From NCBI RefSeq assembly GCF_035556095.1, contig NZ_DATMFT010000029.1, positions 62,001 to 126,000 of the forward strand: a stretch of 64,000 bases of DNA. The letters are read 5' to 3'. Of this stretch, positions 24,617 through 33,750 are shown piece by piece; positions within the stretch are counted from its first letter, which is position 1, and each line of letters starts with the position of its first letter. Below the pieces are notes generated by a model. That model made no database searches. It saw nothing but the letters and a program-made list of their open reading frames with translations, and was not told the DNA's origin. Source of the stretch: Parapedobacter sp035556095. GTDB lineage: Bacteria; Bacteroidota; Bacteroidia; Sphingobacteriales; Sphingobacteriaceae. The position numbers were made by a program, and so were the translations under genes.

Positions 24617-25867
24617 ATGAACCAAACGTCCGCGAGCGCACCGTCGTTTACCCGTTATCAATTATTGGTTGTCGTCATCTTAGCCATTACCCAGTTTACG
24701 GTTATTCTTGATTTCATGATCATGTCGCCGTTGGGCGATATATTGATGAAGTCCATGCACCTCATTCCTTCCGAGTTTGGATTGGCCGTGTCTGCCTACG
24801 CCTTTAGTGCCGGCCTCTCGGGTTTCCTGACTGCTGGCTTTTCCGACAAGTTTGACCGTAAGAAATTATTGCTTTTCTTCTATGTAGGTTTCGTGATTGG
24901 TACGGTGCTTTGCGGCATTGCACATACCTATTGGTTGCTGGTGGCCGCCCGGATCTTTACAGGCCTGTTCGGTGGGGTTATCGGGTCGATATCGATGGCC
25001 ATCGTCGCCGACTTGTTCGCCCTACAGCAGCGCGGCCGGGTGCTGGGTTTCGTACAAATGGCCTTTGGTGCCAGCCAGGTACTGGGTATTCCAATTGGGC
25101 TGTATATCGCCACGAAATGGGGTTGGGAAATGCCTTTCCTCATGGTGGCTGCATTGGGTGTGGTAATGGTGGGGGTCATCGGCTTTTACCTCAAGCCCAT
25201 CAGGGAACACTTGCTCGTGAAAAATGAAAAATCGGCGTTTGTCCACCTATGGCATACGTTGGCCCGGCGGGATTACCGGATTGGCTTTGCTGCCACCGCA
25301 CTGCTGTCGGTAGGGGGCTTCATGATGATGCCTTTTGGTAGCGCCTTTGCCATCAACAACTTGCAAGTCACCGAACAGCAACTGCCGCTCTTGTTTATGG
25401 TTGCGGGCCTCAGCACGTTGGTCATTATGCCCTTCATCGGCCGTTATAGCGACCGGGTGGATAAATACAAGCTGTTTGTGATGGCTTCCATATGGTTGAT
25501 GGTGATGTGCATTTGGTATACCAATCTATCTGTTGTGCCGTTGTGGTTAGCTATTGCTCTGAATGTGTTGTTGATGGCCGGTGTGACTGGCCGGATGATC
25601 CCCTCTTCGGCATTGACAAGCGCGGTGCCGGCGCTCGAAGATCGTGGTGCTTTTATGAGCATCAATGCTTCCTTGCAGCAATTGGCCGGAGGTATTGCAG
25701 CTGCGCTGGCCGGAAAGATTGTTGTACAGCAAACCAACTTCAGTCCGTTGGAGCATTACGATACCGTGGGCTATGTGGTCGTGGCGTTTTCGATACTTGG
25801 TCTGTTTTTCATGTATCGCGTGGATCGGCTGGTGAAAAGAAGAATAGGGGTAGAGCGTGCCGATTAG
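24617..25867 (+). CDS. MFS transporter (drug:H+ antiporter type)
   Basis: A 416-residue protein with twelve predicted helices. The first helix carries VILDFMIMSPLGDILMKSM, which corresponds to the LDxxIVNxALP motif of drug efflux MFS proteins. The loop after helix 2 has GFSDKFDRKKLL, the MFS motif A. Helix 5 shows GFVQMAFGASQVLGIPIGLY, a motif C-like antiporter element. It probably exports a small hydrophobic compound or a sugar. It follows the sugar transferase by 62 bp in the same direction and ends at a terminator shared with the tRNA-Arg gene on the other strand. Confidence 0.88.
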   Translation: MNQTSASAPSFTRYQLLVVVILAITQFTVILDFMIMSPLGDILMKSMHLIPSEFGLAVSAYAFSAGLSGFLTAGFSDKFDRKKLLLFFYVGFVIGTVLCGIAHTYWLLVAARIFTGLFGGVIGSISMAIVADLFALQQRGRVLGFVQMAFGASQVLGIPIGLYIATKWGWEMPFLMVAALGVVMVGVIGFYLKPIREHLLVKNEKSAFVHLWHTLARRDYRIGFAATALLSVGGFMMMPFGSAFAINNLQVTEQQLPLLFMVAGLSTLVIMPFIGRYSDRVDKYKLFVMASIWLMVMCIWYTNLSVVPLWLAIALNVLLMAGVTGRMIPSSALTSAVPALEDRGAFMSINASLQQLAGGIAAALAGKIVVQQTNFSPLEHYDTVGYVVVAFSILGLFFMYRVDRLVKRRIGVERAD

Positions 25868-25892
25868 TGTTCCCGAAGGGATTAACACAAAA

Positions 25893-25915
25893 AAAGCACC
25901 TGGAAAAGGTGCTTT
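25893..25915 (-). terminator. Intrinsic terminator after tRNA-Arg, bidirectional
   Basis: AAAGCACC (25893-25900) and GGTGCTTT (25908-25915) form an 8-bp stem with a 7-nt loop. The minus strand continues into seven T residues, so it ends the tRNA transcript. On the plus strand a weaker TTTCTT follows and may serve the MFS gene. Confidence 0.8.
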
Positions 25916-25919
25916 CTTG

Positions 25920-25991
25920 TGTCTCCGAAGGGATTCGAACCCCTATCTTCAGAACCGGAATCTGAAATTCTATCCATTGAACTACGGAGAC
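25920..25991 (-). tRNA. tRNA-Arg (anticodon CCG)
   Basis: The minus strand folds as a standard tRNA of 72 nt including the discriminator A at 25920. The acceptor stem is GTCTCCG/CGGAGAC. The anticodon stem TCAGA/TCTGA closes the loop TTCCGGT, which reads CCG at plus-strand positions 25956-25958. The T arm is GGGG TTCGAAT CCCT. A full promoter lies just upstream and a terminator follows. Confidence 0.95.
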
Positions 25992-25998
25992 GGGAGTG

Positions 25999-26028
25999 CA
26001 AAGATATTAATTATTTATTCTTTCCCAA
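25999..26028 (-). promoter_or_regulatory. Promoter of tRNA-Arg
   Basis: On the minus strand: TTG (26028-26026), a 19-nt spacer and TATCTTTG (26006-25999). It is an exact consensus match. The start of transcription falls about 3 nt before the tRNA 5' end. Confidence 0.75.
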
Positions 26029-26055
26029 TCAAGAAAAAATAAGAATTACCTTTTA

Positions 26056-27156
26056 TTAGACATTAAACCTGAAGTGCATGATATCTCCATCCTGGACGAT
26101 ATAGCCCTTCCCTTCGACGCCGAGTTTTCCTGCTTCTTTCACGGCAGCCTCCGAGCCATATTGGATGAAGTCGTCGTATTTAATGACTTCCGCCCGGATG
26201 AATCCCTTCTCGAAATCGGTATGGATGACACCGGCGGCCTGGGGTGCAGTAAACCCGTTTTCGATGGTCCAAGCACGTACTTCCTGTACGCCGGCGGTGA
26301 AGTAAGTAGCTAAGTTCAGGAGTTTATAAGCCGCTTGGATGAGTTTATTTACACCCGATTCGTCCAAGCCGAGGTCTTCGAGGAAGAGTTGCCGTTCTTC
26401 ATAGCTGTCCAACTGGGTAATTTCAGATTCGATCTGTGCGGAAATAATCAACAACTCGGCATCTTCTTCGCTAATCGCCTCGCGGACCCGCTCTACATAG
26501 GTATTGCCAGAAGTGACCGATGCTTCGTCAACGTTGCAGACGTAAAGGATCGGTTTCACCGTAAGCAGCGATAGGTCGCTGATAAATTCGAAATCTTCTT
26601 TGGTAATCGGTGCTGTGCGTGCCGACCTGCCGGATTCGAGATGGCTCTTCACGGCAGACAGGATTTCGTAGCTTCGCTTCGCTTCTTTATCATTTCCGGT
26701 CTTGGCCTGCTTTTCCACTTTCTGAACGCGTTTCGTTACGGTATCCAGATCCTTTAGTTGCAATTCCGTATCGATGATTTCCTTATCGCGCACGGGGTCC
26801 ACGGAGCCGTCAACATGCACAACGTTCCCATCATCGAAACAACGCAGCACATGGATGATGGCGTCGGTATTGCGGATGTTGCCGAGGAACTGGTTGCCCA
26901 ATCCTTCGCCTTTGCTGGCGCCTTTGACCAACCCGGCGATATCAACGATTTCGATGGTGTTGGGCACCACGCGTTGTGGCTTCACCAACTCGGCGAGTTT
27001 GTTTAAGCGCACGTCGGGTACGGTAATGACGCCCACATTCGGTTCGATGGTGCAAAATGGAAAGTTGGCTGCCTGTGCTTTCGCATTGGAAAGGCAGTTG
27101 AATAACGTGGATTTGCCTACATTCGGTAGGCCAACGATGCCGCACTGTAATGCCAT
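26056..27156 (-). CDS. ychF: Redox-regulated ATPase YchF (Obg family)
   Basis: A 366-residue protein of the usual YchF length. The start MALQCGIVGLPNVGKSTLFN contains the P-loop. DIAGLVKGASKGEGLGNQFL is the G3/switch II region with the hydrophobic residues typical of the HAS-GTPase-like YchF. The NVDE segment (YVCNVDEASV) replaces the NKxD of GTPases and explains the preference for ATP. The C-terminal TGS domain ends VQDGDIMHFRFNV. The protein binds ribosomes and takes part in translation and oxidative stress control. A TAnnTTTG box lies just upstream. Confidence 0.96.
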   Translation of the reverse strand: MALQCGIVGLPNVGKSTLFNCLSNAKAQAANFPFCTIEPNVGVITVPDVRLNKLAELVKPQRVVPNTIEIVDIAGLVKGASKGEGLGNQFLGNIRNTDAIIHVLRCFDDGNVVHVDGSVDPVRDKEIIDTELQLKDLDTVTKRVQKVEKQAKTGNDKEAKRSYEILSAVKSHLESGRSARTAPITKEDFEFISDLSLLTVKPILYVCNVDEASVTSGNTYVERVREAISEEDAELLIISAQIESEITQLDSYEERQLFLEDLGLDESGVNKLIQAAYKLLNLATYFTAGVQEVRAWTIENGFTAPQAAGVIHTDFEKGFIRAEVIKYDDFIQYGSEAAVKEAGKLGVEGKGYIVQDGDIMHFRFNV

Positions 27157-27182
27157 GAATTGTCGAGTTTTTGAAAACGGGG

Positions 27183-27190
27183 CAAACTTA
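27183..27190 (-). promoter_or_regulatory. -7 promoter box of ychF
   Basis: Reads TAAGTTTG on the minus strand, an exact TAnnTTTG. It sits 27 nt upstream of the ychF start codon. No TTG occurs at the expected distance. Confidence 0.45.
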
Positions 27191-27328
27191 GATAAAATGC
27201 TTCGTATTCGCTAACGCCAAGGAAACAAAATGACGCCAAGAAGACCTGCTGACGAGATGTAAGAAGCCGGATAGCTGAAAAGCTGGCTCAATAAATGAAA
27301 TATGGCAATGATTATGGTGTTTATGTAT

Positions 27329-27336
27329 TATCTTTG
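27329..27336 (+). promoter_or_regulatory. -7 promoter box of the Rieske gene
   Basis: TATCTTTG is an exact -7 match, but it ends only 7 nt before the ATG at 27344. Transcription would therefore start within about 3 nt of the start codon. No -33 TTG is present. Confidence 0.4.
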
Positions 27337-27343
27337 AGCAAGC

Positions 27344-27679
27344 ATGAAGTGGATTAAAATCGCCGATAAAGCCATTCCTGCAATGGAGGGGATGCGGAAA
27401 GTAAAAATACGCGGTAAGCGTATTTGCTTGGTTCGCCATTGGGAAAAACTGTACGCTACGTCGTTACGATGTCCGCATGCCGGTGCAGACTTGTCGGGGG
27501 GATGGTGTGAAGCGGGCCGGTTGTTTTGCCCATACCATAGGCACACCTTTAGCTTGGATACGGGTAAGGGCGATCCGGGACGGGGTGAATACATCACCAT
27601 ATACCCGCTTGAAGAGCGGGACGACGGGTGGTTCATCGGCATGAAAGAGCGCTGGTTTGACAAATTATTTAGAAAATAA
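27344..27679 (+). CDS. Rieske [2Fe-2S] domain protein
   Basis: A 111-residue protein made of one Rieske domain. The cluster ligands are in the pair C-P-H (RCPHAGADLSGG) and C-P-Y-H (LFCPYHRHTF), the C-x-H ... C-x2-H pattern. No signal peptide or membrane helix is present, so this is a soluble ferredoxin-like Rieske protein of the kind that serves dioxygenases or nitrite reductases. No partner oxygenase lies nearby. Its upstream -7 box is so close that the mRNA may be leaderless. Confidence 0.9.
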   Translation: MKWIKIADKAIPAMEGMRKVKIRGKRICLVRHWEKLYATSLRCPHAGADLSGGWCEAGRLFCPYHRHTFSLDTGKGDPGRGEYITIYPLEERDDGWFIGMKERWFDKLFRK

Positions 27680-27760
27680 ACCCGGTTAATGCCTGTAACC
27701 ATTTCTGGGGTCCGGTGTCTGACCACTAAAGGCTTTATTATAACACCTTAATCGATTGCT

Positions 27761-29554
27761 ATGCAAATCTGCCGTTTACTGATGCTCACCGTTTTATTGA
27801 CAGGTGCATCCCTTGCCTGGGCGCAACCAACCGAGGCCCTACGGGGCATCGACTCCTTGTTGGAGAAATTGCTCGATGACTACCATGTTGCCGGTTTTTC
27901 TGTCGCTGTGGTGCATAAAGATAGTGTTGTCTATGCGAAGGGGTTTGGATACCGTAATTATGAGGAGCGACTCTCCGCTACGCCCAATACCCTTTATGCC
28001 ATCGGGTCTTCTTCCAAGGCATTTACCGCCGCGTTGGTAGGTCAGTTGTTTGGCGATAGCCTTTCGTTGGACGATAAGGTGACCAGGCATTTGCCCCAAC
28101 TCCATTTTAAGGATGGGCGCGAGGGCGACGTGACGGTTCGTGATTTGATGACCCATCGGACGGGATTGTCGCGATACGATTATTCGTGGTATGTTTTCAA
28201 CTCCGACTCACGGGATAGCCTATTGCGGCGGGTAGCTTATATGGAGCCCAGTGCCGACCTGCGGGCTAAATGGCAATACAACAATTTCATGTACCTCGCA
28301 CAGGGAATGATTGCTGAACGCATAACCGGAAAAACATGGGAGGAAAATATAAAAGAGCAATTCTTTAAGCCGCTGGGCATGACCCGGTCCAACTTTGACG
28401 TAAACGAAATGGCAGCCGACCCCGACGCATCGTCGGGCTATACCGTAGATGAGAAAGATGTTATCAAGAAGCTGCCTTATTTTGAGATCCGCGGCATGGG
28501 GCCCGCCGGCAGTATCAATAGCAGTGTGCTCGAGATGGCCAACTGGCTGAAGCTTTGGATCGATGGTGGGAAGTACCAGGGCAAGCGATTGATCCCGGTG
28601 GATTTTGTCAAAGAAGCGGCTAGTTCGCAGATGGTGATTGCTGGTGGCTTGCCGACCAAGTACAAGGATGTGTATCTCGCTAATTATGGATTGGGTTGGA
28701 TGATCAGTTCTTACCGTGGCCATTACTTGGTGGAGCACGGTGGAAATATCGACGGCTTTTCGGCCAGTACCTGTTTTTTTCCGACCGAAAGATTAGGTAT
28801 TGTCGTGCTATCGAACCAAAATGTTTCAGCGGTTCCGGCCATTGTACGCAATTTGATTGCCGATCGTTGGTTCGGATTGTCGTTTGTGGATTGGAATGAC
28901 CGTGGTGTCGAGAAAGATACAGCGGCGGTAGATACCGCTAAACAAGAGGATTTGGCTCGGATAAAGGGGACCCAACCCACCCATGGGCTGCCCGGTTATA
29001 CGGGGACTTACGAAAATGCTGCTTATGGCGCATTTGCGGTAAATGTAGCGAACGATACCCTCAAAATAACCTTAGGCAAACAGCGGGTATGGCTCAGCCA
29101 TTACCATTATGATGTGTTCGAAATGAAGGACATCGATACAGACGGTAAGGCCGACACCACCGCAGGGGGGCTGAAAATCAATTTCCGCACCGGCTTGGAC
29201 GGGCAAGTGGAGAGCGCCTCGATTACGATGGATGACCCGTCGGGAAATCCAGTCGAATTTAAACGGCAGCCTATGACTACAGAGGTCTCCCAGGCCCAGT
29301 TACAAGCTTACGTGGGAAAGTATAGTGTTGGAGGGATGACCATCACGATCACGGTAAAAGACGGTGTCCTTTTCATGGATGTACCGGGCCAAACCAATTA
29401 TGAAACTCTTGCGCAGGGTGACCATTATTTTAAATTGAAAGCATTAAACGGTTTTGCGATCCGATTTGAAATGGATGAGCAATCCGGAAAGGCTTCCGCG
29501 ATGTATGCTATACAGCCGAATGGTACGTTTAAAGCAATACGACTGAACGAGTGA
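27761..29554 (+). CDS. Serine hydrolase of the beta-lactamase/PBP-like family
   Basis: A 597-residue exported protein with signal peptide MQICRLLMLTVLLTGASLAWA. The beta-lactamase (class C-like) domain spans about residues 25-370. Its catalytic Ser-x-x-Lys is in AIGSSSKAFTAA, the Tyr-x-Asn element in KWQYNNFMYLA, and the third motif is HGGN near residue 327. The C-terminal 190 residues resemble two DUF3471-like beta domains (GYTGTYENAAYGAFAVNV; YVGKYSVGGMTITITVKDG). Such enzymes act on peptides or D-amino acid esters in the periplasm. Its substrate is unknown, and resistance to beta-lactams should not be assumed. Confidence 0.88.
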   Translation: MQICRLLMLTVLLTGASLAWAQPTEALRGIDSLLEKLLDDYHVAGFSVAVVHKDSVVYAKGFGYRNYEERLSATPNTLYAIGSSSKAFTAALVGQLFGDSLSLDDKVTRHLPQLHFKDGREGDVTVRDLMTHRTGLSRYDYSWYVFNSDSRDSLLRRVAYMEPSADLRAKWQYNNFMYLAQGMIAERITGKTWEENIKEQFFKPLGMTRSNFDVNEMAADPDASSGYTVDEKDVIKKLPYFEIRGMGPAGSINSSVLEMANWLKLWIDGGKYQGKRLIPVDFVKEAASSQMVIAGGLPTKYKDVYLANYGLGWMISSYRGHYLVEHGGNIDGFSASTCFFPTERLGIVVLSNQNVSAVPAIVRNLIADRWFGLSFVDWNDRGVEKDTAAVDTAKQEDLARIKGTQPTHGLPGYTGTYENAAYGAFAVNVANDTLKITLGKQRVWLSHYHYDVFEMKDIDTDGKADTTAGGLKINFRTGLDGQVESASITMDDPSGNPVEFKRQPMTTEVSQAQLQAYVGKYSVGGMTITITVKDGVLFMDVPGQTNYETLAQGDHYFKLKALNGFAIRFEMDEQSGKASAMYAIQPNGTFKAIRLNE

Positions 29555-29651
29555 TGTTGGTGACCCACAACTGCCGTGCATGTTGTTTATCAAAAGAGAG
29601 ATTTGTTGCGCTCAGGTCGTCAGGCTGGTCACGATCGATGGTATTAACTTT

Positions 29652-30542
29652 TTATATGTACCTGTGTAGCGATTGCTGTATCGGCCCAAGGTACGCAGCA
29701 CCGAATAAGTTGAAATGCACCAACAACGGGTAAAGGTTCCATAGATCGACACGCTGTTCCCATTCAGGAGCTAAAGGATATTCCTCCTCGTAGGCCGCGT
29801 AGAATTTGCTGGTGAATCCACCGAATAGTTTGGTCATGGCGAGATCCACCTCTCGATTGCCATAATAAACGGCAGGATCAATGAGCACGGGCTGTCCTTG
29901 TGTTGTAATTATATAATTCCCACTCCAAAGGTCGCCATGCAATAAGCTCGGCGGCTCGTGTGGGTAAAGCGTATCCAGTCGCGCTATCAGACAATCAAAT
30001 TGTTTTCGCAGCGCGGTAGGGGCTCCGTTGCGTTCTGCCAATACCAATTGCTTCTGAAGCCGTTGGATGGCGAAAAATGCCGTCCAGTCCCTCATTTCAC
30101 GATTTGTTTGAGGCAACGTGCCGATGAAATTATCGTGGTCCAAACCATAGCTATCCGCTTGTTGCCGATGCAGTTTCGCGACCATGCGTCCCAAAAGTTC
30201 TTGCATGTTGCCGGGGCTTTGCGGGCTGTCAGAACGGTTTAACCATTCCATTAGTAAAAAAGCCTCGCCGTGGGCCTGGCCAACCATAAACGTTTTCGGT
30301 ACACACACGTCAGCAGCACGGCGTAGTTGCGCTAAGCCGGCGCACTCGGCCAAGAACATTTTAGTCGCTTCTGCTGACCCATTTATTTTAACGAAATAGT
30401 TGGTCAACCGCGTTTGGATATGATATGTCTGGTTAATGTCGCCTCCTGAAACGGGGGTGATCGAGTCAATGTTGTAGTCGTCCGGAGCGATATCCCTGAT
30501 GGCGGCAATTAGCGTTTGGAACAAGGGCTGTGACAGCAGCAT
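29652..30542 (-). CDS. Fructosamine kinase family protein
   Basis: About 296 residues, starting at the internal ATG at 30542 (MLLSQPLFQTLIAAIRDIAP) because the family begins at this helix. Residues further on carry the nucleotide-binding loop TPVSGGDINQTYHI, the lysine FVKINGSAEA, the catalytic sequence LLHGDLWSGNYI (HGDxW-x2-N) and the metal-binding VLIDPAVYYGNREVDLAM. These kinases phosphorylate protein-bound ketoamines (fructosamine or ribulosamine) and so start deglycation. The gene lies 56 bp downstream of the DUF1456 gene and may share its transcript; a -7 box (CAAAATTA on the plus strand at 30594-30601) could also drive it. Confidence 0.92.
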   Translation of the reverse strand: MLLSQPLFQTLIAAIRDIAPDDYNIDSITPVSGGDINQTYHIQTRLTNYFVKINGSAEATKMFLAECAGLAQLRRAADVCVPKTFMVGQAHGEAFLLMEWLNRSDSPQSPGNMQELLGRMVAKLHRQQADSYGLDHDNFIGTLPQTNREMRDWTAFFAIQRLQKQLVLAERNGAPTALRKQFDCLIARLDTLYPHEPPSLLHGDLWSGNYIITTQGQPVLIDPAVYYGNREVDLAMTKLFGGFTSKFYAAYEEEYPLAPEWEQRVDLWNLYPLLVHFNLFGAAYLGPIQQSLHRYI

Positions 30543-30598
30543 GAATAAAAGATGAAACGTACCGTTGGTATTCAGTATCCACAACGAGGTTTACAAAA

Positions 30599-30826
30599 TT
30601 ACTTGCGTGGTCGGGGGCCGCGTTTGTAAATAATGAGTCCGTTTAGGAAATTACGGAGCAATTGGTCGCCACATGGCTTGAAATTCGGATGGTCCTCTTT
30701 TCGGAAGATAGCACCCAGCTCTGTTTTCGTTACCCTGAAATCGGCGAGTGCTAGCACCTCGATAATGTCGTCGTCGGTGAACTTTAAGGCCACCCGGAGC
30801 TTTTTCATGATGTCATTGTTGCTCAT
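30599..30826 (-). CDS. DUF1456 family protein (single repeat)
   Basis: A 75-residue basic protein with the DUF1456 sequence MSNNDIMKKLRVALKFTDDD and FRKEDHPNFKPCGDQLLRNF. The better-known YehS form has two such repeats in about 150 residues, so this is a one-repeat version. It follows the DbpA-like helicase gene by 13 bp. DUF1456 proteins have no established function. The coupling to an RNA helicase fits a role with RNA or ribosomes, as an inference. Confidence 0.88.
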   Translation of the reverse strand: MSNNDIMKKLRVALKFTDDDIIEVLALADFRVTKTELGAIFRKEDHPNFKPCGDQLLRNFLNGLIIYKRGPRPRK

Positions 30827-30839
30827 GGTATAAATACGA

Positions 30840-32141
30840 TTACCTGGAAATTTTTATATTGATTTTTTTGCCTTTTATCTTCTCCGTGCGAATCCGTTGG
30901 ACGACGCGTTCAATCCGGTCGCGTTTGATGGCCGCATACGCCGAATGGTCCAATACCTCGATAAGTCCGAGGTCTTCTTTGACCAATTCACCCTTTTTAA
31001 GCAATAACCCTACAATGTCTACCTTGTTTATTTTTTCTTTTTTCCCTGCGGCGATGTAAAGCGTCGCCCAAGCGGTGGGAGGGGGTAAAACAGGTTTTTC
31101 TGGAATCGCTTCCTGTTCGGGCAATTCAGCCAAATAGGCGGGCCTTTCATCGGGGGCCAGCAGCAGGTAGGAGGTGCCAGTGGCATGCATCCGTGCTGTT
31201 CGCCCATTGCGGTGCACGAAAGCTTCCCCAGTGTGCGGCAGTTGATAATGGATGATATGCTCGATTTCGGGGATGTCCAACCCGCGCGAAGCGAGGTCCG
31301 TGGTAATTAATAGACAGTGGCTGCCATTGCGGAATTTGAGCAAGGTGCGTTCCCGGTCGTCCTGTTCCATGCCCCCGTGAAAGACGCCGTGGTCGAGTCC
31401 CCGCCCCCACAGCAGGTCGCTGATGCGTTCCACCGCTTCGCGGTGATTGCAGAAAACCAAGGTTGGCGTGTTACCTATCTTGCAGATCAACGCAAACAGG
31501 GCGTCTAGCTTGTCGGCAGCTTTGGTGATGACCACCTTTTGTTTCAGGTGGGGAGCCGATGCTTGGTGCGCTAAATAATTAAGTATCGCCGGTTTTGAAA
31601 TGCCGGTGAATGTGGGAATATCATCCATCGGCGTAGCCGAAGTAAGCACGCGCTTTTTGAGAAAAGGCAATTGGTTGACGATATAAGCCATATCTTCTTG
31701 AAACCCAAATTCGAGTGCTTTGTCAAATTCATCAAGCACCAATGTATTCACCGTGCGCGTATCGAACGTTTTGCGGCGTAAGTGATGCGCCAGTCGGCCG
31801 GGTGTGCCGATGAGTACGGCTGGGGGTTGCGATAAGTTATTGATTTCGGTTGGAACAGAATGACCACCATAACAGCAGTTTACCTTGAATCCACTGCCCA
31901 TCGCTCTAAAAACCTGTTCAATCTGCAGGGCTAACTCCCGCGAAGGAACGATAATTAAGGCTTGGACGGTAGCTACGTCTGTTCGAAGTGTGCGGAGCAT
32001 GGGCAATAGAAAGGCCAGTGTTTTTCCGGAACCTGTAGGTGAAAGCAGGATGAGGTCCTGTTTTTCAGGCGCCTGGAGTGCAGCCTGCTGCATTTCGTTG
32101 AGCGCATTTATTTTTAAGTTACGGAGTGCCCGTTTTACCAT
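30840..32141 (-). CDS. dbpA: DEAD-box RNA helicase, DbpA-like
   Basis: A 433-residue helicase. Motif Q is near the start (NALNEMQQAAL), motif I is SPTGSGKT, motif Ia is VPSRELALQ and motif III is TSATP. Motif VI is HRNGRTARM. Motif II reads LDEFDKALEF, that is DEFD in place of DEAD. The C-terminal 75 residues (WATLYIAAGKKEKINKVDIV) match the DbpA RNA-binding domain that recognises hairpin 92 of 23S rRNA, so a role in 50S subunit assembly is likely. A -7 box (TATCTTTG on the minus strand, 32162-32169) precedes the gene. Confidence 0.9.
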   Translation of the reverse strand: MVKRALRNLKINALNEMQQAALQAPEKQDLILLSPTGSGKTLAFLLPMLRTLRTDVATVQALIIVPSRELALQIEQVFRAMGSGFKVNCCYGGHSVPTEINNLSQPPAVLIGTPGRLAHHLRRKTFDTRTVNTLVLDEFDKALEFGFQEDMAYIVNQLPFLKKRVLTSATPMDDIPTFTGISKPAILNYLAHQASAPHLKQKVVITKAADKLDALFALICKIGNTPTLVFCNHREAVERISDLLWGRGLDHGVFHGGMEQDDRERTLLKFRNGSHCLLITTDLASRGLDIPEIEHIIHYQLPHTGEAFVHRNGRTARMHATGTSYLLLAPDERPAYLAELPEQEAIPEKPVLPPPTAWATLYIAAGKKEKINKVDIVGLLLKKGELVKEDLGLIEVLDHSAYAAIKRDRIERVVQRIRTEKIKGKKINIKISR

Positions 32142-32205
32142 ATGGAAAAATGAATCGGTAGCAAAGATAAGGGAAAAACTAAGGGAAGAGGTGTTTAGCT
32201 TTACA

Positions 32206-33750
32206 TTAAGGTTTAATAAATACAGGCGAGCCGGTCAACGATACGGTACCGGTTACGCTGGACGACTTATTTTCCCAATCGAATTGCGTAGCGGTTTTGA
32301 TAGCTAAGGACGAGGGGAAATTATACTGGGCTGTTGCGGTTTCTGATGCACCACTGGTTTTGGCCCACAGAACGTAGACATAATCTTTCGCTTCAGCATC
32401 GTAAAATGCTCCGCCGTCAATGTTGGGCGGTAACTTTAACAACGTCGTTGCTGCCGGGTCATATCGGCGGGTTTTTAATAACCTGCTCACGGTGCGCCAC
32501 GCGATACCTCCGGGTGTGATAGCAGCGTTGTACGGGCCTGAGTTGATGTTTTTATAGAGGCCCATGGCTTGGTAAGGGTCGGTGGCTTCTGCCAGTGGTC
32601 TACTTTCAGCCGGACCATAAATGTACAGTCCGCTGATGCCTGCTTTCTGCGCAACGACTGCGGCTTTGATTAAAAAGTTCCGTTGTACTTCATCACCACC
32701 GAGGTATCCGGCAACCGCCCTGCGAGGTATGTTGACTTCGGTAACAATAAACGCTTTTTCGGGATAGGTCGTTCCGTTGTAGGCATAGCGATCCAGAACG
32801 TCTTGGAAAGCATTTTTATGATCGACAACGGCCTTGGCCGCCGCATCTGAATGACGTTCGTTGTCTAAATAATACATTGGATAGACATGGTAGCTCAGGC
32901 AGTCAAACCACTCGCCACCTTTTTTTGGATAGTTGGTATCAACACTTCCGTCCTTTGGGTTATCGGTATTGCGTAAGATCGCATCCAGGAAGTTGGGATA
33001 ACCAAGGCCACCTACGCAAACCAAACCATCGTCATCCAAAAGCTTTACGATTTCAAAGGTAATCCGAAGCATACGCACATACGATTGGATAGGCGCGGCA
33101 AAGTTGGTCAGGTCGCAAGGGTTGGGGTCCGACCGATCCCAGGTTTGGGTGGCCGACCAGTTGTTGGTATAGTCCGGCTCGTTCCATACCTCCCAGTATT
33201 TTATGTAGGGGCCATAGGTTTTTACCACGTTGTAAACGTAGTTGGCGTAGTAGTTTTCGGGGTTTACCTTTCCATCTGAAGCCCAGATGGGCTCGTAGAG
33301 GTTGGCAAAGGTCTGCGAACGGACATCATTGCAGTAACGGGTTTGTTCTCTATGTTCTTCGGCAGGTCCGTTTAGAAAAAGGGTGTGGTCTCTACCGCCT
33401 AATTGGTTGTAAGCTTTAAATGCATTCAGCCGGATATCGTAGCCCCATTGCTGTACAAAGTGGTCGTACATCGCCGGTCGTAGGCTGTTCACTCCTGCAC
33501 CGACGATATTTCTTGCGGGGTTACCCATTAAAATTTCCGCCAGCTGTTCATCAGACCAGCCCGAGTAGGCACCCATATTGGAGCCGTATAGGAATAGCCC
33601 GCTCTCACCTGAAGGCGATGCTGTAGGAGGGGGAATGGGATCCGTGTCAACCTCGCTCGCTCGATCGACGCCTGACTTCCCCTTTTTGCATGCGCCAAGA
33701 AGTGAAATGATTATAAACATCATAAGTAGGGGAAGGAGTCTACGAAACAT
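32206..33750 (-). CDS. Lipoprotein with glycoside hydrolase (clan GH-A-like) fold
   Basis: About 514 residues. The start at 33750 (MFRRLLPLLMMFIIISLLGA, then the lipobox Cys) is preferred to an ATG 30 bp upstream because it gives a compact lipoprotein signal. The mature protein has a TIM-barrel pattern: EVWNEPDY holds the probable acid/base Glu (strand 4) and FIVTEVNIPR the probable nucleophile Glu (strand 7), as in GH39/GH5-like enzymes. The C-terminal 110 residues form a beta domain (YDAEAKDYVYVLWAKTSG). It is exported and anchored, so it should act on an extracellular or periplasmic glycan. The exact family and substrate are not fixed. Confidence 0.8.
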   Translation of the reverse strand: MFRRLLPLLMMFIIISLLGACKKGKSGVDRASEVDTDPIPPPTASPSGESGLFLYGSNMGAYSGWSDEQLAEILMGNPARNIVGAGVNSLRPAMYDHFVQQWGYDIRLNAFKAYNQLGGRDHTLFLNGPAEEHREQTRYCNDVRSQTFANLYEPIWASDGKVNPENYYANYVYNVVKTYGPYIKYWEVWNEPDYTNNWSATQTWDRSDPNPCDLTNFAAPIQSYVRMLRITFEIVKLLDDDGLVCVGGLGYPNFLDAILRNTDNPKDGSVDTNYPKKGGEWFDCLSYHVYPMYYLDNERHSDAAAKAVVDHKNAFQDVLDRYAYNGTTYPEKAFIVTEVNIPRRAVAGYLGGDEVQRNFLIKAAVVAQKAGISGLYIYGPAESRPLAEATDPYQAMGLYKNINSGPYNAAITPGGIAWRTVSRLLKTRRYDPAATTLLKLPPNIDGGAFYDAEAKDYVYVLWAKTSGASETATAQYNFPSSLAIKTATQFDWENKSSSVTGTVSLTGSPVFIKP

